Below are positions 1 to 8,000 of a stretch of DNA of 13,179 nucleotides, piece after piece. Position 1 is the first letter of the stretch, and every line of letters begins with the position of its first letter. Origin of the DNA: Oscillospiraceae bacterium (GTDB taxonomy: Bacteria > Bacillota > Clostridia > Oscillospirales > Oscillospiraceae); the NCBI GenBank assembly GCA_017458025.1, contig JAFTGG010000106.1, forward strand, positions 1 through 13,179, in the 5' to 3' direction. Under the pieces are notes generated by a model. The model ran no database searches, was not told where the DNA came from, and saw only the letters and a program-made list of their open reading frames with translations. The position numbers and the translations under genes were made by a program.

Positions 1-81
1 CCCACCGGCAAGATCGAGAAGCCAAAGCTGCGCGAGCAGTACTGCGGCGTGCGCATTGTCGAAGCGCAGAATCAGGGATAA
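1..81 (+). CDS. AMP-forming acyl-CoA ligase, C-terminal end (partial)
   Basis: Only the last 26 codons and the TAA stop are present. The visible peptide begins PTGKIEKPKLREQYC, which matches the A10 motif of the adenylate-forming (ANL) superfamily: P-T-G-K-I followed by K..LR. The lysine of the PTGK element is the residue that in this family contacts the acyl-adenylate during the first half-reaction. The family activates a carboxylic acid with ATP and transfers it to coenzyme A. Acid preference cannot be judged from the tail. The gene runs off the left edge and is followed four bases later by a terminator, so it is the last gene of its transcript. An aryl-CoA ligase or related acid-thiol ligase is an alternative; membership of the superfamily is fairly secure. 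Confidence 0.8.
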   Translation, partial: PTGKIEKPKLREQYCGVRIVEAQNQG

Positions 82-84
82 GAA

Positions 85-115
85 AAAAGAACGGCTCCGA
101 CGGAGCCGTTCTTTT
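85..115. terminator. Bidirectional rho-independent terminator
   Basis: A perfect 14-bp stem (AAAAGAACGGCTCC at 85-98 pairing with 102-115) closes on a three-base loop, GAC. The A-run on the left and T-run on the right give a U-tract on either strand. It therefore can end both the acyl-CoA ligase transcript from the left and the mgl transcript arriving from the right on the - strand, where the U-run is six long (83-88). Confidence 0.9.
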
Positions 116-147
116 CGTATGTCGTACCGCTTATACCAAGCTCATAA

Positions 148-285
148 ATACTAGTCTGCAATAAAATAAGATATTTTCATTGCAGCCGCTGTGCGACTCA
201 CATCGGCGCGTCTCATACGAAATGCAACGCGCCTTGCGGCATCTATCGAATAAAAAGAGTAAGCTTTTTTATTCGATAGCAGTAT
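148..285. repeat. Composite palindromic intergenic element
   Basis: This 138-bp stretch is almost entirely hairpins. An AT-rich hairpin at 156-185 has CTGCAAT/ATTGCAG at its base and six further A/T pairs above a one-base bulge. A GC-rich hairpin has GGCGCGT (205-211) pairing with ACGCGCC (227-233), enclosed by GCCGC (185-189) and GCGGC (236-240). A second AT-rich hairpin at 243-279 pairs 14 bases, CTATCGAATAAAAA with its complement. The outer ends are ATACT (148-152) and AGTAT (281-285), so the left and right halves are imperfect inverted copies of one layout: end, AT-rich hairpin, GCCGC. This resembles paired palindromic units (BIME-like) or a small non-autonomous mobile element. The right end meets the mglC stop codon. 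Because mgl transcription runs through it, it would also fold in the mgl 3' UTR. Confidence 0.55.
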
Positions 286-1370
286 CACTTGCGCACGAGA
301 TACTTGCGCATATCGAGCGAGCAGGCCGCGAGAATGATCGCGCCCTTGATGATGTACTGCAGGTTCGGGTTGATGCCCAGCATGTTCAGCGCGACGAAGA
401 TGATGCGCAAAACGAACACGCCCAGCACGATGCCGCCGATGTTGCCGGTGCCGCCGACGAACGAAACGCCGCCGATAACGCACGCCGCGATGGCGTCGCA
501 CTCGTTGTTGAGACCCGTCGCCGCGGTGACGGAGCCGAGACGCGCCGCCTCGACGAAGCCGGCGAAGCCGTAGAGCGCGCCGGCCAACGTGTGGACCAGC
601 ATCGTCGTCACGAAGACGTTGACGCCGGAGACCTTCGCCGCTTCCATATTGGAGCCGACGGCAAACATATTCTTGCCGAAGCGGGTCTTGTTCCAGACGA
701 ACCACATCACGATCACCAGGAGGATCGCGAAGATGACGTACCACGGAATCGACACGTTCCACGCCTCAATGCGGAAGCACGGGCCGGAGACGGCGTCCTT
801 GAACTCCTGCGCGACGTTGCTGATCGGGCCGCCGCCGTTGCCGTTGATCTGGAAGAACATCAGAATGATGCCGTAGGTGATCAACTGCGTCGCCAGCGTG
901 ACGATAAACGGGTGCAGGCTGAATTTCGCCACGAAGAAGCCGTTGACGAGGCCGATGACCGCGCCCGCCGCCATGACCATCAGCATCACGACGATGATCC
1001 AGCCGCCGGTCGTCGCGGGCAGGTGCTCGAAGATGAGCTTGCTCGCCGCGCGGTTCTGCAGAAACGCCGCCGACATGCCCGCCGCCAGGCCGAAAATGCG
1101 GCCCGCGGAAAGGTCGGTGCCCGTCAGCACGATACAGCCGCCGATACCGAGCGCCATCGGCAGCGACACCGCCGCCAGCGTGATGATGTTCACGATGGAG
1201 CTGGGACTCACGAAGTTCTTGTTGACGATGGCCGTAAAGATGATAAAGATGGCCATGAGAATATACAGCGCATTGTTCAGCAGACCGTCGGTCCAATAGC
1301 GGCGCCTGTCGATCGCGTCCAACGCCTGATATTCCTGCTGTTTTCTCTTAAAGTAACTTGTTTTTGCCAT
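285..1370 (-). CDS. mglC: Galactose/methylgalactoside-type ABC transporter permease
   Basis: This is the membrane channel subunit of a sugar importer of the MglC/RbsC (BPD_transp_2) family; 361 residues is normal. After a basic cytoplasmic N-terminus, hydrophobic spans follow, including about 36-50, 60-80, 123-143, 153-173, 210-226, 255-272, 292-325 and 338-351. Family landmarks are TGTDLSAG at 83-90 (the TGGIDLSVG-like motif), the cytoplasmic coupling stretch around 227-252 (NKTRFGKN through AAKVSGV), and GG.SF.GG.G at 300-309. The open frame extends upstream to a GTG at 1386-1388, but an AGGAGG at 1380-1385 sits nine bases before the ATG at 1368-1370, so that ATG is the start. The ribosome-binding site overlaps the mglA stop codon, so the two genes should be translationally coupled. 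It is the last gene of the operon. Substrate is inferred from MglB; other pentose/hexose permeases of the family look similar. Confidence 0.9.
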   Translation of the reverse strand: MAKTSYFKRKQQEYQALDAIDRRRYWTDGLLNNALYILMAIFIIFTAIVNKNFVSPSSIVNIITLAAVSLPMALGIGGCIVLTGTDLSAGRIFGLAAGMSAAFLQNRAASKLIFEHLPATTGGWIIVVMLMVMAAGAVIGLVNGFFVAKFSLHPFIVTLATQLITYGIILMFFQINGNGGGPISNVAQEFKDAVSGPCFRIEAWNVSIPWYVIFAILLVIVMWFVWNKTRFGKNMFAVGSNMEAAKVSGVNVFVTTMLVHTLAGALYGFAGFVEAARLGSVTAATGLNNECDAIAACVIGGVSFVGGTGNIGGIVLGVFVLRIIFVALNMLGINPNLQYIIKGAIILAACSLDMRKYLVRK

Positions 1371-1379
1371 GATCCTCTT

Positions 1380-1385
1380 CCTCCT
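1380..1385 (-). promoter_or_regulatory. Ribosome-binding site deciding the mglC start
   Basis: A perfect AGGAGG on the - strand lies nine bases before the ATG at 1368-1370 and overlaps the last base read of the mglA TGA stop. It rules against the GTG at 1386-1388, because translation from there would place this sequence inside the coding region. Confidence 0.85.
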
Positions 1386-2881
1386 CACACATATTTTGCG
1401 GCCAGGGTCATGATCTCTTCCTGCGTGGTGTCCTTCGCGTCCACCTCGCCCGCCAGCCGGCCGCCCGACATGACGAGGATCCTGTCACAGATGCCCAGAA
1501 GCTCCGGCATCTCGGACGATACCACCAGCACGGTCTTCCCGCGGTTCGCGAGGTCGAGGATCAGCTGATAGATCTCGTACTTCGCGCCGACGTCGATGCC
1601 GCGCGTCGGCTCGTCAAGCAGCAGCACCTCCGGCTCGGTGAGCAGCCAGCGGCCGATGATGACCTTCTGCTGGTTTCCGCCGGAAAGGCTGCGGATCTTG
1701 GTCTCCTGCGAGGGCGTCTTGGTGTGCATCGCGTCGATGGACCACTGCGTGTCCTCGCGCATCGACTTCTCGCTCAAAAGGCCGAAGCGCAGGTGCTTCT
1801 TCATGCTGGAGATGATGGTGTTGTCACGGATATTCTCGATGGCGAAAATGCCCGTGGCGCGGCGCTCCTCCGTGAGCAGCGCAAAGCCGTTTCTGATGGA
1901 CTCGCGCGGGTTGCGGTTGCGGCAGGGTTTGCCGTTCAGCTTGATCGTGCCGCTCTTGCGCGTCGCGTTGCCGAAGATGTTCTCCAGCGTCTCGGTGCGG
2001 CCGCTGCCGTCGAGGCCCGCGAGGCCGAGCACCTCGCCCTTGCGCGCCTTAAAGGAAACGTCCTTGAGCAGGCTGTACTGCGCGGTCAGGCCCTCGACCT
2101 CAAGCGACACGTCGCCGACCTTGTTGGTCTTGGGCGGGAATTGGTTCGTCAGCTCGCGGCCGACCATGTAGCGAATGATATCCGCCATCTCCAGCTCCGC
2201 CGCGGGCTTCGTGACCACATGCGTACCGTCGCGCATGATGGTGATGTAATCAGAGATGCGCTTGATCTCCGCCATCTTATGCGAGATGTAGATGATGCCC
2301 ACGCCGCGGTCGCGCAGCATATTGATGATCTTGAACAGATGCTCGACCTCTTCCTCCGTGAGGGACGAGGTCGGCTCGTCAAAGACAATGACTTTCGAGT
2401 TATAGGAGACCGCCTTCGCGATCTCGACCATCTGGCGCTGGGAGACCGGCATCGTGCTCATAATGCGCTTGGGATCGACGTTGATGCCCAGCTCCTCAAA
2501 CACCGCCGCGGTGTCCTTGTACATTTTGTTCTCGTCCACCATAACGCCCGCGATCATCGGGTAGCGGCCGAGCCAGATGTTGTCCATGACCGAACGCTTG
2601 AGCGCCTGGTTCAGCTCCTGATGCACCATCGCAACGCCGTTATCCAGCGCCTCGCGGCTGTTTTTGAAGTTGACCTCTTTGCCCTCAAGATAGATATGTC
2701 CGCTGTCCTTGCCGTAGATGCCGAACAGGCACTTCATCAGCGTGGACTTGCCGGCGCCGTTCTCGCCCATCAGGGCGTGGACCGTACCCGCCTCCACGGT
2801 CAGAGAGACGTGATCGAGCGCCTTGACGCCGGGAAAGGTCTTGGTGATGTCCGTCATTTGCAGGAGGACGTCCTGAGCCAT
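1385..2881 (-). CDS. mglA: Galactose/methylgalactoside-type ABC transporter, double ATP-binding subunit
   Basis: A 498-residue protein with two fused nucleotide-binding domains, the normal build and length for MglA/RbsA/XylG ATPases. Domain 1 has a canonical Walker [10 protein letters not shown] (39-47), Q-loop glutamine in VHQEL (Q88), an unorthodox signature VSQRQ (146-150), Walker B VIVFDEP (164-170) and switch histidine H201. Domain 2 has a degenerate Walker A, GLDGSGRT (289-296) with arginine in place of lysine, but a canonical signature LSGGN (399-403) and Walker B VLLLDEP (419-425), with SSEMPE where the switch histidine would be. This asymmetry is typical of the family and means one composite site is competent for hydrolysis. 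The ATG is preceded by GGGAGG. It lies 99 bases after mglB, behind a hairpin, and its stop overlaps the mglC ribosome-binding site. Confidence 0.93.
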   Translation of the reverse strand: MAQDVLLQMTDITKTFPGVKALDHVSLTVEAGTVHALMGENGAGKSTLMKCLFGIYGKDSGHIYLEGKEVNFKNSREALDNGVAMVHQELNQALKRSVMDNIWLGRYPMIAGVMVDENKMYKDTAAVFEELGINVDPKRIMSTMPVSQRQMVEIAKAVSYNSKVIVFDEPTSSLTEEEVEHLFKIINMLRDRGVGIIYISHKMAEIKRISDYITIMRDGTHVVTKPAAELEMADIIRYMVGRELTNQFPPKTNKVGDVSLEVEGLTAQYSLLKDVSFKARKGEVLGLAGLDGSGRTETLENIFGNATRKSGTIKLNGKPCRNRNPRESIRNGFALLTEERRATGIFAIENIRDNTIISSMKKHLRFGLLSEKSMREDTQWSIDAMHTKTPSQETKIRSLSGGNQQKVIIGRWLLTEPEVLLLDEPTRGIDVGAKYEIYQLILDLANRGKTVLVVSSEMPELLGICDRILVMSGGRLAGEVDAKDTTQEEIMTLAAKYV

Positions 2882-2930
2882 ATTGATTTCTCCCTCCCTA
2901 CTCGTTTATATGCCTGATAACAGTACTTTG

Positions 2931-2958
2931 GGGGCAGCCGCCAAAAGGCGGCTGCCCC
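2931..2958 (-). other. Intergenic stem-loop between mglB and mglA
   Basis: Twelve perfect GC-rich pairs (GGGGCAGCCGCC, 2931-2942, with 2947-2958) close on AAAA. On the transcribed - strand the loop is TTTT and no U-run follows, so it is unlikely to be a full terminator. In binding-protein-dependent operons such hairpins after the first gene commonly protect its mRNA from 3' decay. That would give more MglB than MglA or MglC. Partial attenuation is the alternative. Confidence 0.75.
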
Positions 2959-2980
2959 GTGTGGGTCACAAAGCGTTTGA

Positions 2981-4156
2981 TTACGCGGTGAACGGCGCGT
3001 AAGCGACGAACACCTTGTTGTTGAAGCCGTCCGCCATAGTGTAGATATCCGCGGAAGCGACGACGGCGGCAGCCGCGTCGGCAACGGAGGAACCACCGGC
3101 GACCGCGGCCACGGCGGCGCTGATCGCGGCGGCCATGCCCTCGGCGTCCTGCTTGACCGTGCCGGTCATGGAGTCGGCGGCGATGGCGTCCTGCGCAGCC
3201 TGCGTGGCGTCGACGCCGAAGACGGGGATCTTCTTGCTGCTGCCGCCGTTGTTGTAGCCCGCGGCCTGCAGCGCGGCGATGGCGCCGAGCGCCATATCGT
3301 CGTTGTTCGCGATGACCAGCTCGATCATGTTGCCGTTGGCCTCGCTGTACTCGGCGAGGTTGGTGCTCATGAACTCGTTGCCGGCGGCGGAGGACCACGC
3401 GCCGTTCGGGTCGAGCTGATACTTGTCGCTGTTGCTGGCGTTGAAGTAGACAAGCTCCGGCTTGCCGGCGGCGGTCAGGACCGCGTTCGCGTCCTCAACA
3501 CCGAACTGGGTACGATAGATCGCCTCGACGTTCGCGGCGTCGCCCATGAACATGGCATAGGAGATCTGGCCGTCGCCATTGAGGTCGGTGGCGTCATAGT
3601 TCGCAACCAAAAATTCACCGATCATCTTGCCCTGCATGTGGCCGGCCTCGGGAGCGTCCGTGCCGATGAAGGCGATGTTGCTGTTGCCGCCGAGAACGGT
3701 GCCCTCTTCGCCGTCGCCCTCAACCGCACGGTTAAAGAAGATCACGGGGACGTTGCCCGCGGCGGAGATGATCTGCTGCGCGGCGTCGGCGGAGCCGGAG
3801 GTGACCAGATTCACGACCAGAACGTTGAAGCCGTTGGTAACGGCGGTCTGGACCTGTTCGAGCTGGGTGCCCTGATTGTTGTTGCCGTCAAAGTCCTGAT
3901 ACTCGACGCCGGCGGCGTTGAGCTCAGCGTTGAGCGCGGCGCGGACAGTGGACAGATACGCGTCGCTGAACGCATACCAGAACACGCCGACCTTGGTGTC
4001 GCTGCCGGAAGCGGCGGGCGCGCTGCCCGTGCTCTCGGTCGCCGCCGGAGTGCTGCCGGTGCTGCTTCCGGCGCTGCTGCCGGAGCCGCTGCTGCCGCAG
4101 GCGACCAGTGCGAACACCATCGCAAGCGACAGAACAAGTGCAAGTACTTTCTTCAT
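2981..4156 (-). CDS. mglB: Galactose/glucose-type sugar-binding lipoprotein
   Basis: A 391-residue extracytoplasmic sugar receptor that delivers a hexose to MglC. Residues 1-20 form a lipoprotein signal with lipobox LVAC (C20), followed by a Ser/Gly/Thr/Ala linker to about 52. The Peripla_BP_4 fold follows. A calcium loop DLNGDGQISY (191-200) with a distant glutamate E279 matches the Ca site of E. coli MglB, the best specific marker of that subfamily. Other matches are FFNR (140-143), VIANNDDMALGA (281-292) and PVFGVDA (311-317). By eye alignment the ligand residues D14, N91, R158, W183 and D236 of E. coli map to D65, N142, R215, W254 and D316, but H152, D154 and N256 map to N209, E211 and Q336. 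A hexose ligand is likely; galactose itself is inferred. GGAGG at 4166-4170 lies nine bases before the ATG. It is the first gene of the operon. Confidence 0.9.
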   Translation of the reverse strand: MKKVLALVLSLAMVFALVACGSSGSGSSAGSSTGSTPAATESTGSAPAASGSDTKVGVFWYAFSDAYLSTVRAALNAELNAAGVEYQDFDGNNNQGTQLEQVQTAVTNGFNVLVVNLVTSGSADAAQQIISAAGNVPVIFFNRAVEGDGEEGTVLGGNSNIAFIGTDAPEAGHMQGKMIGEFLVANYDATDLNGDGQISYAMFMGDAANVEAIYRTQFGVEDANAVLTAAGKPELVYFNASNSDKYQLDPNGAWSSAAGNEFMSTNLAEYSEANGNMIELVIANNDDMALGAIAALQAAGYNNGGSSKKIPVFGVDATQAAQDAIAADSMTGTVKQDAEGMAAAISAAVAAVAGGSSVADAAAAVVASADIYTMADGFNNKVFVAYAPFTA

Positions 4157-4183
4157 TCTTCATTTCCTCCAATAATAATTCTA

Positions 4184-4202
4184 TTGGACACAATGTATCC
4201 AA
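4184..4202. promoter_or_regulatory. Probable operator of the mgl operon
   Basis: TTGGACACAATGTATCCAA is a 19-bp palindrome about a central A, with a single mismatched pair (4189/4197). It lies between the predicted mglB transcription start (about 4206) and the ribosome-binding site, a classic place for a repressor to block transcription. The centre lacks the CG of typical LacI-family or catabolite (cre) sites, so the regulator class is open. No regulator gene is seen nearby. Confidence 0.6.
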
Positions 4203-4212
4203 TCGCTCTCTC

Positions 4213-4240
4213 AGTTTAACAAAGAATCTTCAAAATGCAA
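4213..4240 (-). promoter_or_regulatory. Predicted mglBAC promoter
   Basis: On the - strand TTGCAT (4240-4235) and TAAACT (4218-4213) are separated by 16 bases. Both match the sigma-A consensus only moderately, as expected for a regulated promoter. The implied start of transcription near 4206 places the 19-bp palindrome at about +4 to +22. Confidence 0.45.
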
Positions 4241-4276
4241 TAGGTTTGTACAAAAGTTCGTTGCCATTTTTTGTTT

Positions 4277-4321
4277 TTTGGTGCTTTTTAACCAAACGGA
4301 ATCTTTGAAATTGTGCAATTT
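4277..4321. promoter_or_regulatory. Two further palindromes upstream of mglB
   Basis: TTTGGT (4277-4282) and ACCAAA (4291-4296) form 6-bp arms around eight bases. AAATTG (4308-4313) and CAATTT (4316-4321) form 6-bp arms around two bases. Both lie upstream of the mglB promoter and upstream of the divergent gene, so either could bind an activator or catabolite regulator. The region is AT-rich, and chance palindromes are possible. Confidence 0.25.
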
Positions 4322-4372
4322 GCCTTTTCAGCGCGATCATCAATCCTCACTTGCGCAGTGTTTGACTGCATG

Positions 4373-4381
4373 TGCTATACT
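4373..4381 (+). promoter_or_regulatory. Extended -10 promoter for the 4423 gene
   Basis: TGCTATACT is an extended -10 element (TG, one base, TATACT at 4376-4381). A TTGACT at 4362-4367 is only eight bases away, too close to be its -35; TTGCGC at 4351-4356 at 19 bases is a weak partner. Transcription would start near 4388, giving a leader of about 35 bases. Confidence 0.45.
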
Positions 4382-4422
4382 ACAATAAAATGGACAGCGA
4401 AACAACGGAAAGGCGTGATGAT

Positions 4423-5016
4423 ATGTACGGGCTTCCCAGCGCGTGGGCCGCATACTATGAGGAAACGGAGCCGAAAAAGCGCCGGGCGCTTTTACAGGAG
4501 GCGCTCGCGGCGGAGGACGACGGCGCGAACACGCTGCGTCGAGAGCTGTTTGACGAGCGTTATGATTTCCGGCGCGAGCCGGAGCGGGACGAGTTTCTGC
4601 TCCAATATCTCTTTCTGCCCAACCGCTACTCGACGCGGAACGGGCTGTTCTCCGGCTTTGACAAGGACGTCGGGAAACTGCTCGCCGCCTTTCATCTGGA
4701 CGGCGCGAATACGCTGGGCGAAGCGGAGCGCGGCGCTCTCTATTGGGAGTTCCGCAACACGGCGAAGCGCTACCTTGAGACCTGCCGCTCCGAGCGCTAC
4801 GGCAAGAAGCTCATGGGTCTCGTCAGCCCGACGCCCGAGGAAAAGCTCGCCAAGACCGCCGAGGACATCTGGGCGATGTCGCGCGGCGTCGCGCGCGCCG
4901 CAGGCCGCGAGGCGGAGATGCAGCTATTCTGCGACGCGCTGTACGACGAGCTGCGGCTGTTCGACGAACGCTGCGCGGAGCTGTATCAAAATATGGACGC
5001 GTCGCGCGCACCCTGA
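4423..5016 (+). CDS. Hypothetical protein, soluble and helical
   Basis: I do not recognise this 197-residue protein. It is rich in Glu, Arg, Ala and Leu, has no signal peptide or membrane span, and looks largely alpha-helical, for example about 17-32, 107-129 and 145-190. It contains no obvious helix-turn-helix, nucleotide-binding or metal-binding motif; aromatic residues are frequent in the first half (WAAYYEE, FLLQYLFLPNRY). The open frame reaches back to a GTG at 4372 and an ATG at 4390, but both lie at or before the predicted transcription start and lack a ribosome-binding site. The ATG at 4423 has GGAAAGG (4408-4414) eight bases upstream. It is a single-gene unit, divergent from mglBAC and closed by its own terminator. 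High GC codon use like its neighbours supports a real gene. A functional link to sugar uptake is not shown. Confidence 0.75.
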   Translation: MYGLPSAWAAYYEETEPKKRRALLQEALAAEDDGANTLRRELFDERYDFRREPERDEFLLQYLFLPNRYSTRNGLFSGFDKDVGKLLAAFHLDGANTLGEAERGALYWEFRNTAKRYLETCRSERYGKKLMGLVSPTPEEKLAKTAEDIWAMSRGVARAAGREAEMQLFCDALYDELRLFDERCAELYQNMDASRAP

Positions 5017-5030
5017 GCGTGCCGCCGCGT

Positions 5031-5070
5031 AAAAAATCCCGACCGCAAGGAAATGCGGTCGGGATTTTTT
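5031..5070. terminator. Bidirectional rho-independent terminator
   Basis: A perfect 17-bp stem (5031-5047 with 5054-5070; AAAAAATCCCGACCGCA and its complement) closes on AGGAAA. The run of six A and six T gives a U-tract on both strands. It sits between two converging genes, ending the 4423 gene on + and the exporter operon on -; the GLUG gene stop codon is only two bases away. Confidence 0.93.
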
Positions 5071-5071
5071 C

Positions 5072-8000
5072 CTATCCGTTGAGGCCGAGCGCCGAAACGA
5101 CCGTCTCGGGCGGCTTGTCAAGAGCCGCGTCGCGGTCAAAGGTCAGCCGTGCGCTCACCGCGGCGGGGACGTCCGTGCGCACGACGCGCATCGCGCCCTT
5201 GCACTGTACGACGAGCGACGAGATCGCATCGTCGCGCAGCTCCAGACGCACCGTGCCGTCCGTCGGCGTCACGCCCAGCGAACGCGTCTCCGGCGCGATC
5301 GCCGCGGCAAAGTCCGCCATCTCGTCCGCGTTCAGCGTAACGCTGTAGCGCCAGCCGCCCGTAAATTCGGTGCAATCCGCTTCGCCGAGCAGAAACGCCT
5401 GATAGGCAAGCCGCACCAGCTCCGCCGCGACGGAGTAGGTCGCGTCCACCGCGCCGACCTTGAGTCCGCCGCCGGTGCACGCGGCGTCGTCGGTGAACCA
5501 CAGCGACATGCCTCGCCGCGAAACATGGGAAAGCTCCTGCTCATACGCTCTGGTACGCTGCCATGTCAGCGTCTCGTCCAGGAGCAGCGGGCCGCAGTTC
5601 GCCGCGAGCGTGACGTCCGCCGTCAGCGGATCGCGCGAGGCAAGCTCCGTCCACGCGAGGACAAGGCGCTTGAGCGCCGGACCGATCTCCTCCGCGTCCG
5701 CGTATTCGCCGGAGGCGACCGCGCCGCGCACCGCCGCGGGCAGAACGTGCTCCGCGCTCTCAAGCGTCGACAGCTCCGCGGTCATCGACGACGCATCGCC
5801 CGCCCATTCGACCCGCAGGCTCGTCAGTTCCCCGTCTGTCACGATCAGGTCGAGGTCGACCGCCTGCGTGTCCGTGAGCCGCTCCGCGGCGTCGGGCAGC
5901 AGCGTCGCGAGCAGGCGCTCCGCCTCCTCGCCCTCGACAGACGCGTGATAGGTCTTGACGGCGTTCTCTTCTGTCACCGTGACCTCCAACGCGCGATACA
6001 GGCCCGCCGCGTGCGTCAGCATCTGCGAATAGTCCGCCAGCACGCCGTCCGCGCGATACGCCTTGCCGTTTTCGAGCAGCATCACGCCGTCGCAGAAGTA
6101 GATCGGGATATCCTGCCACATCACGCAGGACACGCGCTTGCCCCCGCAGTCGGCCGTGTAGAGCCGCACGTCCGTATCCAGCGCCTCGCCGTCCAACTGC
6201 GCGCGCAGCGACAGCGCCATGTCGAGGTCGCTGCGTTCGGAATAGTTGCGCAGCAGCATATAGAGGCCCATGCTGTCCGTGATGCGCGGCGCAAACCGGA
6301 TCGCCGCGCCCACTGCCGTGCCGAGCACAAGCGCCGCCGCGAGCAGGATCACGCGCAGACGGACGCGTTTCTTTTTCCGCAGCGCCAGAGCCGCCTTGTC
6401 CTCCCCGGCAGCCGCCGGCTTGCGGCGCTTGCGGATCAGCAGCACCGCCAGCAGCGCCGCCGCGGCAATCAGGAAGCCGATGACGAGCGCGTTGACCCAC
6501 CACGGCGTTGCCGTCGAAACGACGGTCAGCGCAAGCGAACGCTCGTTGGTGTCAAACGTGAGATAGCTGCCCATCTTCCCTGTTTCCAGACGCGTCCAGC
6601 CGTCGCCGCCGCTCGCATAGATCTCCAGCCGGTCGGAAACGCCCTCCGGCGGCAAATAGCGCACGACGTGCGTCAGCGCGCCGTCGTCCGGCAGCGTCAG
6701 CTCCCACTGCTCCTCGATCGCGCGGCGGTAGGCGCGCAGAACGCGCCACGGCGCCTCCTGTTCCCCGTTAAAGTCCAGAATCGCGGGCGACGCGTCGAAC
6801 GACGCCGCATCGTCGAACGTGCCTTCAACAAAGAACGCCGGACGCGCGGCGCTCCGCGTGATGCCGCTCGCAAGCGCGGTCAGGCACGGCGTATAGATCG
6901 CCGTGACCGTCGTATCAAAACGCAGGTCGCGCAGATCGCCGCGGTCCCATCGGGCAAACTGCCCCTCGCGCTCCGGTATCTCGGGGAACGCATCGTCTCC
7001 GAGGCTGTCGCCGTAAGCGAAGCGCACCGTGCGGATCGTGCTTCCGTCCGCGACAAAAGCGAGCGTAAAGCGGCGGAACTCCTGCGGCACGCCGCCCTCC
7101 TCAAGCAGCTCTTCATAGGAGACCGGCTCCGCCTTCTCCCGATAGCTCACGCGGTCGATGCCCGCGAGCGCGCCGCTCACGAAGCGGTTGTTTGAATAAG
7201 CGCCCGTTTCAAAGCCCGCGACGGCGCCGGCGTACTGTTCGCTTCGCGTAACTTCCACAAGCGAACGGCAGCCCTCCACGCGGAGGCTGGACGACTCCCT
7301 GTCGCCGCAGCCGACGATTCCGCCGACGTACTTTGCGCCGGCGAGCGCGCACTTCGCCCAGCACTTGCGCACGATATTGTCCGCATAGCCCGCGATACCG
7401 CCGACATAGTCGCCGCTTTCGCTCTCCGCAGAGCCATAGCCCTCGCAGCCGCTTATAACGCCGAGCGTCGCGCTGCCGCAGACCGCGCCGACGTTGTCGC
7501 GCTTGCCGGTGACGGCGCCGCTGTTGACGCACTCCTGCAAGATGCACTTGAGCTCATAGCGCTTGTGGAACGTGGAGGAAATATCCTCGTTGTCATTCTC
7601 GGGATCGAGCTCGTTGTAGATCATCATCGAGCCCGCGACGCCGCCGACGTCAATATCGCCGCTGACCTCGCCGCTGTTGCTGCTCAGCAGCACCTTCCCG
7701 TTCAGCACGCCGTCGATATCCTCGTCGGAGGTGTCCTCGACCACGGCGGTCGGAGACATGCCCTCCACGTCCTCGACCACGTCGAGCAGCGTGTTCATCA
7801 GCGCGGTGAACTGCCGGTTGATCTGGCGCACGTCCTCCAGCACCACGTCGGCGGCGGACTTCGTCTCCTGATTGAGCAGTTCGAGATTGTTGGAAATACC
7901 GCGCAGAGAGTCGTACAGCGCGTCCGCCTCCGCGTCGGCCTCGGGGCCGAGCTGGTCGAAGTGCAGGTTCTCCTGCGCGTCGAGGTAGCGCAGCAGGCTC

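Noticed and set aside
1371..1388. GTG start at 1386-1388 for mglC, adding six residues
   Set aside because: It would translate the AGGAGG that serves the ATG at 1368-1370 and has no ribosome-binding site of its own.
180..1568. Long + strand open frame antisense to mglC and mglA (462 codons)
   Set aside because: The product is an Arg/Asp/His-rich low-complexity string typical of the antisense of GC-rich genes; the opposite strand has clear permease and ATPase motifs and ribosome-binding sites.
4184..4202. Catabolite-responsive (cre) site upstream of mglB
   Set aside because: The palindrome is TTGGA...TCCAA with a central A and lacks the CG core and the TG.AA.CG pattern of cre sites.
4372..4422. 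Upstream GTG (4372) and ATG (4390) starts for the hypothetical gene
   Set aside because: Both sit at or before the predicted transcription start and have no ribosome-binding site, whereas the ATG at 4423 has GGAAAGG at good spacing.
5525..7195. Long + strand open frame antisense to the GLUG protein (556 codons)
   Set aside because: The Arg/Gln/Ala-rich product has no domain signature and lies opposite a coherent signal-peptide, repeat and membrane-span protein. Similar antisense frames at 1724-2917, 7565-8701 and 10182-11417 were dropped for the same reason.
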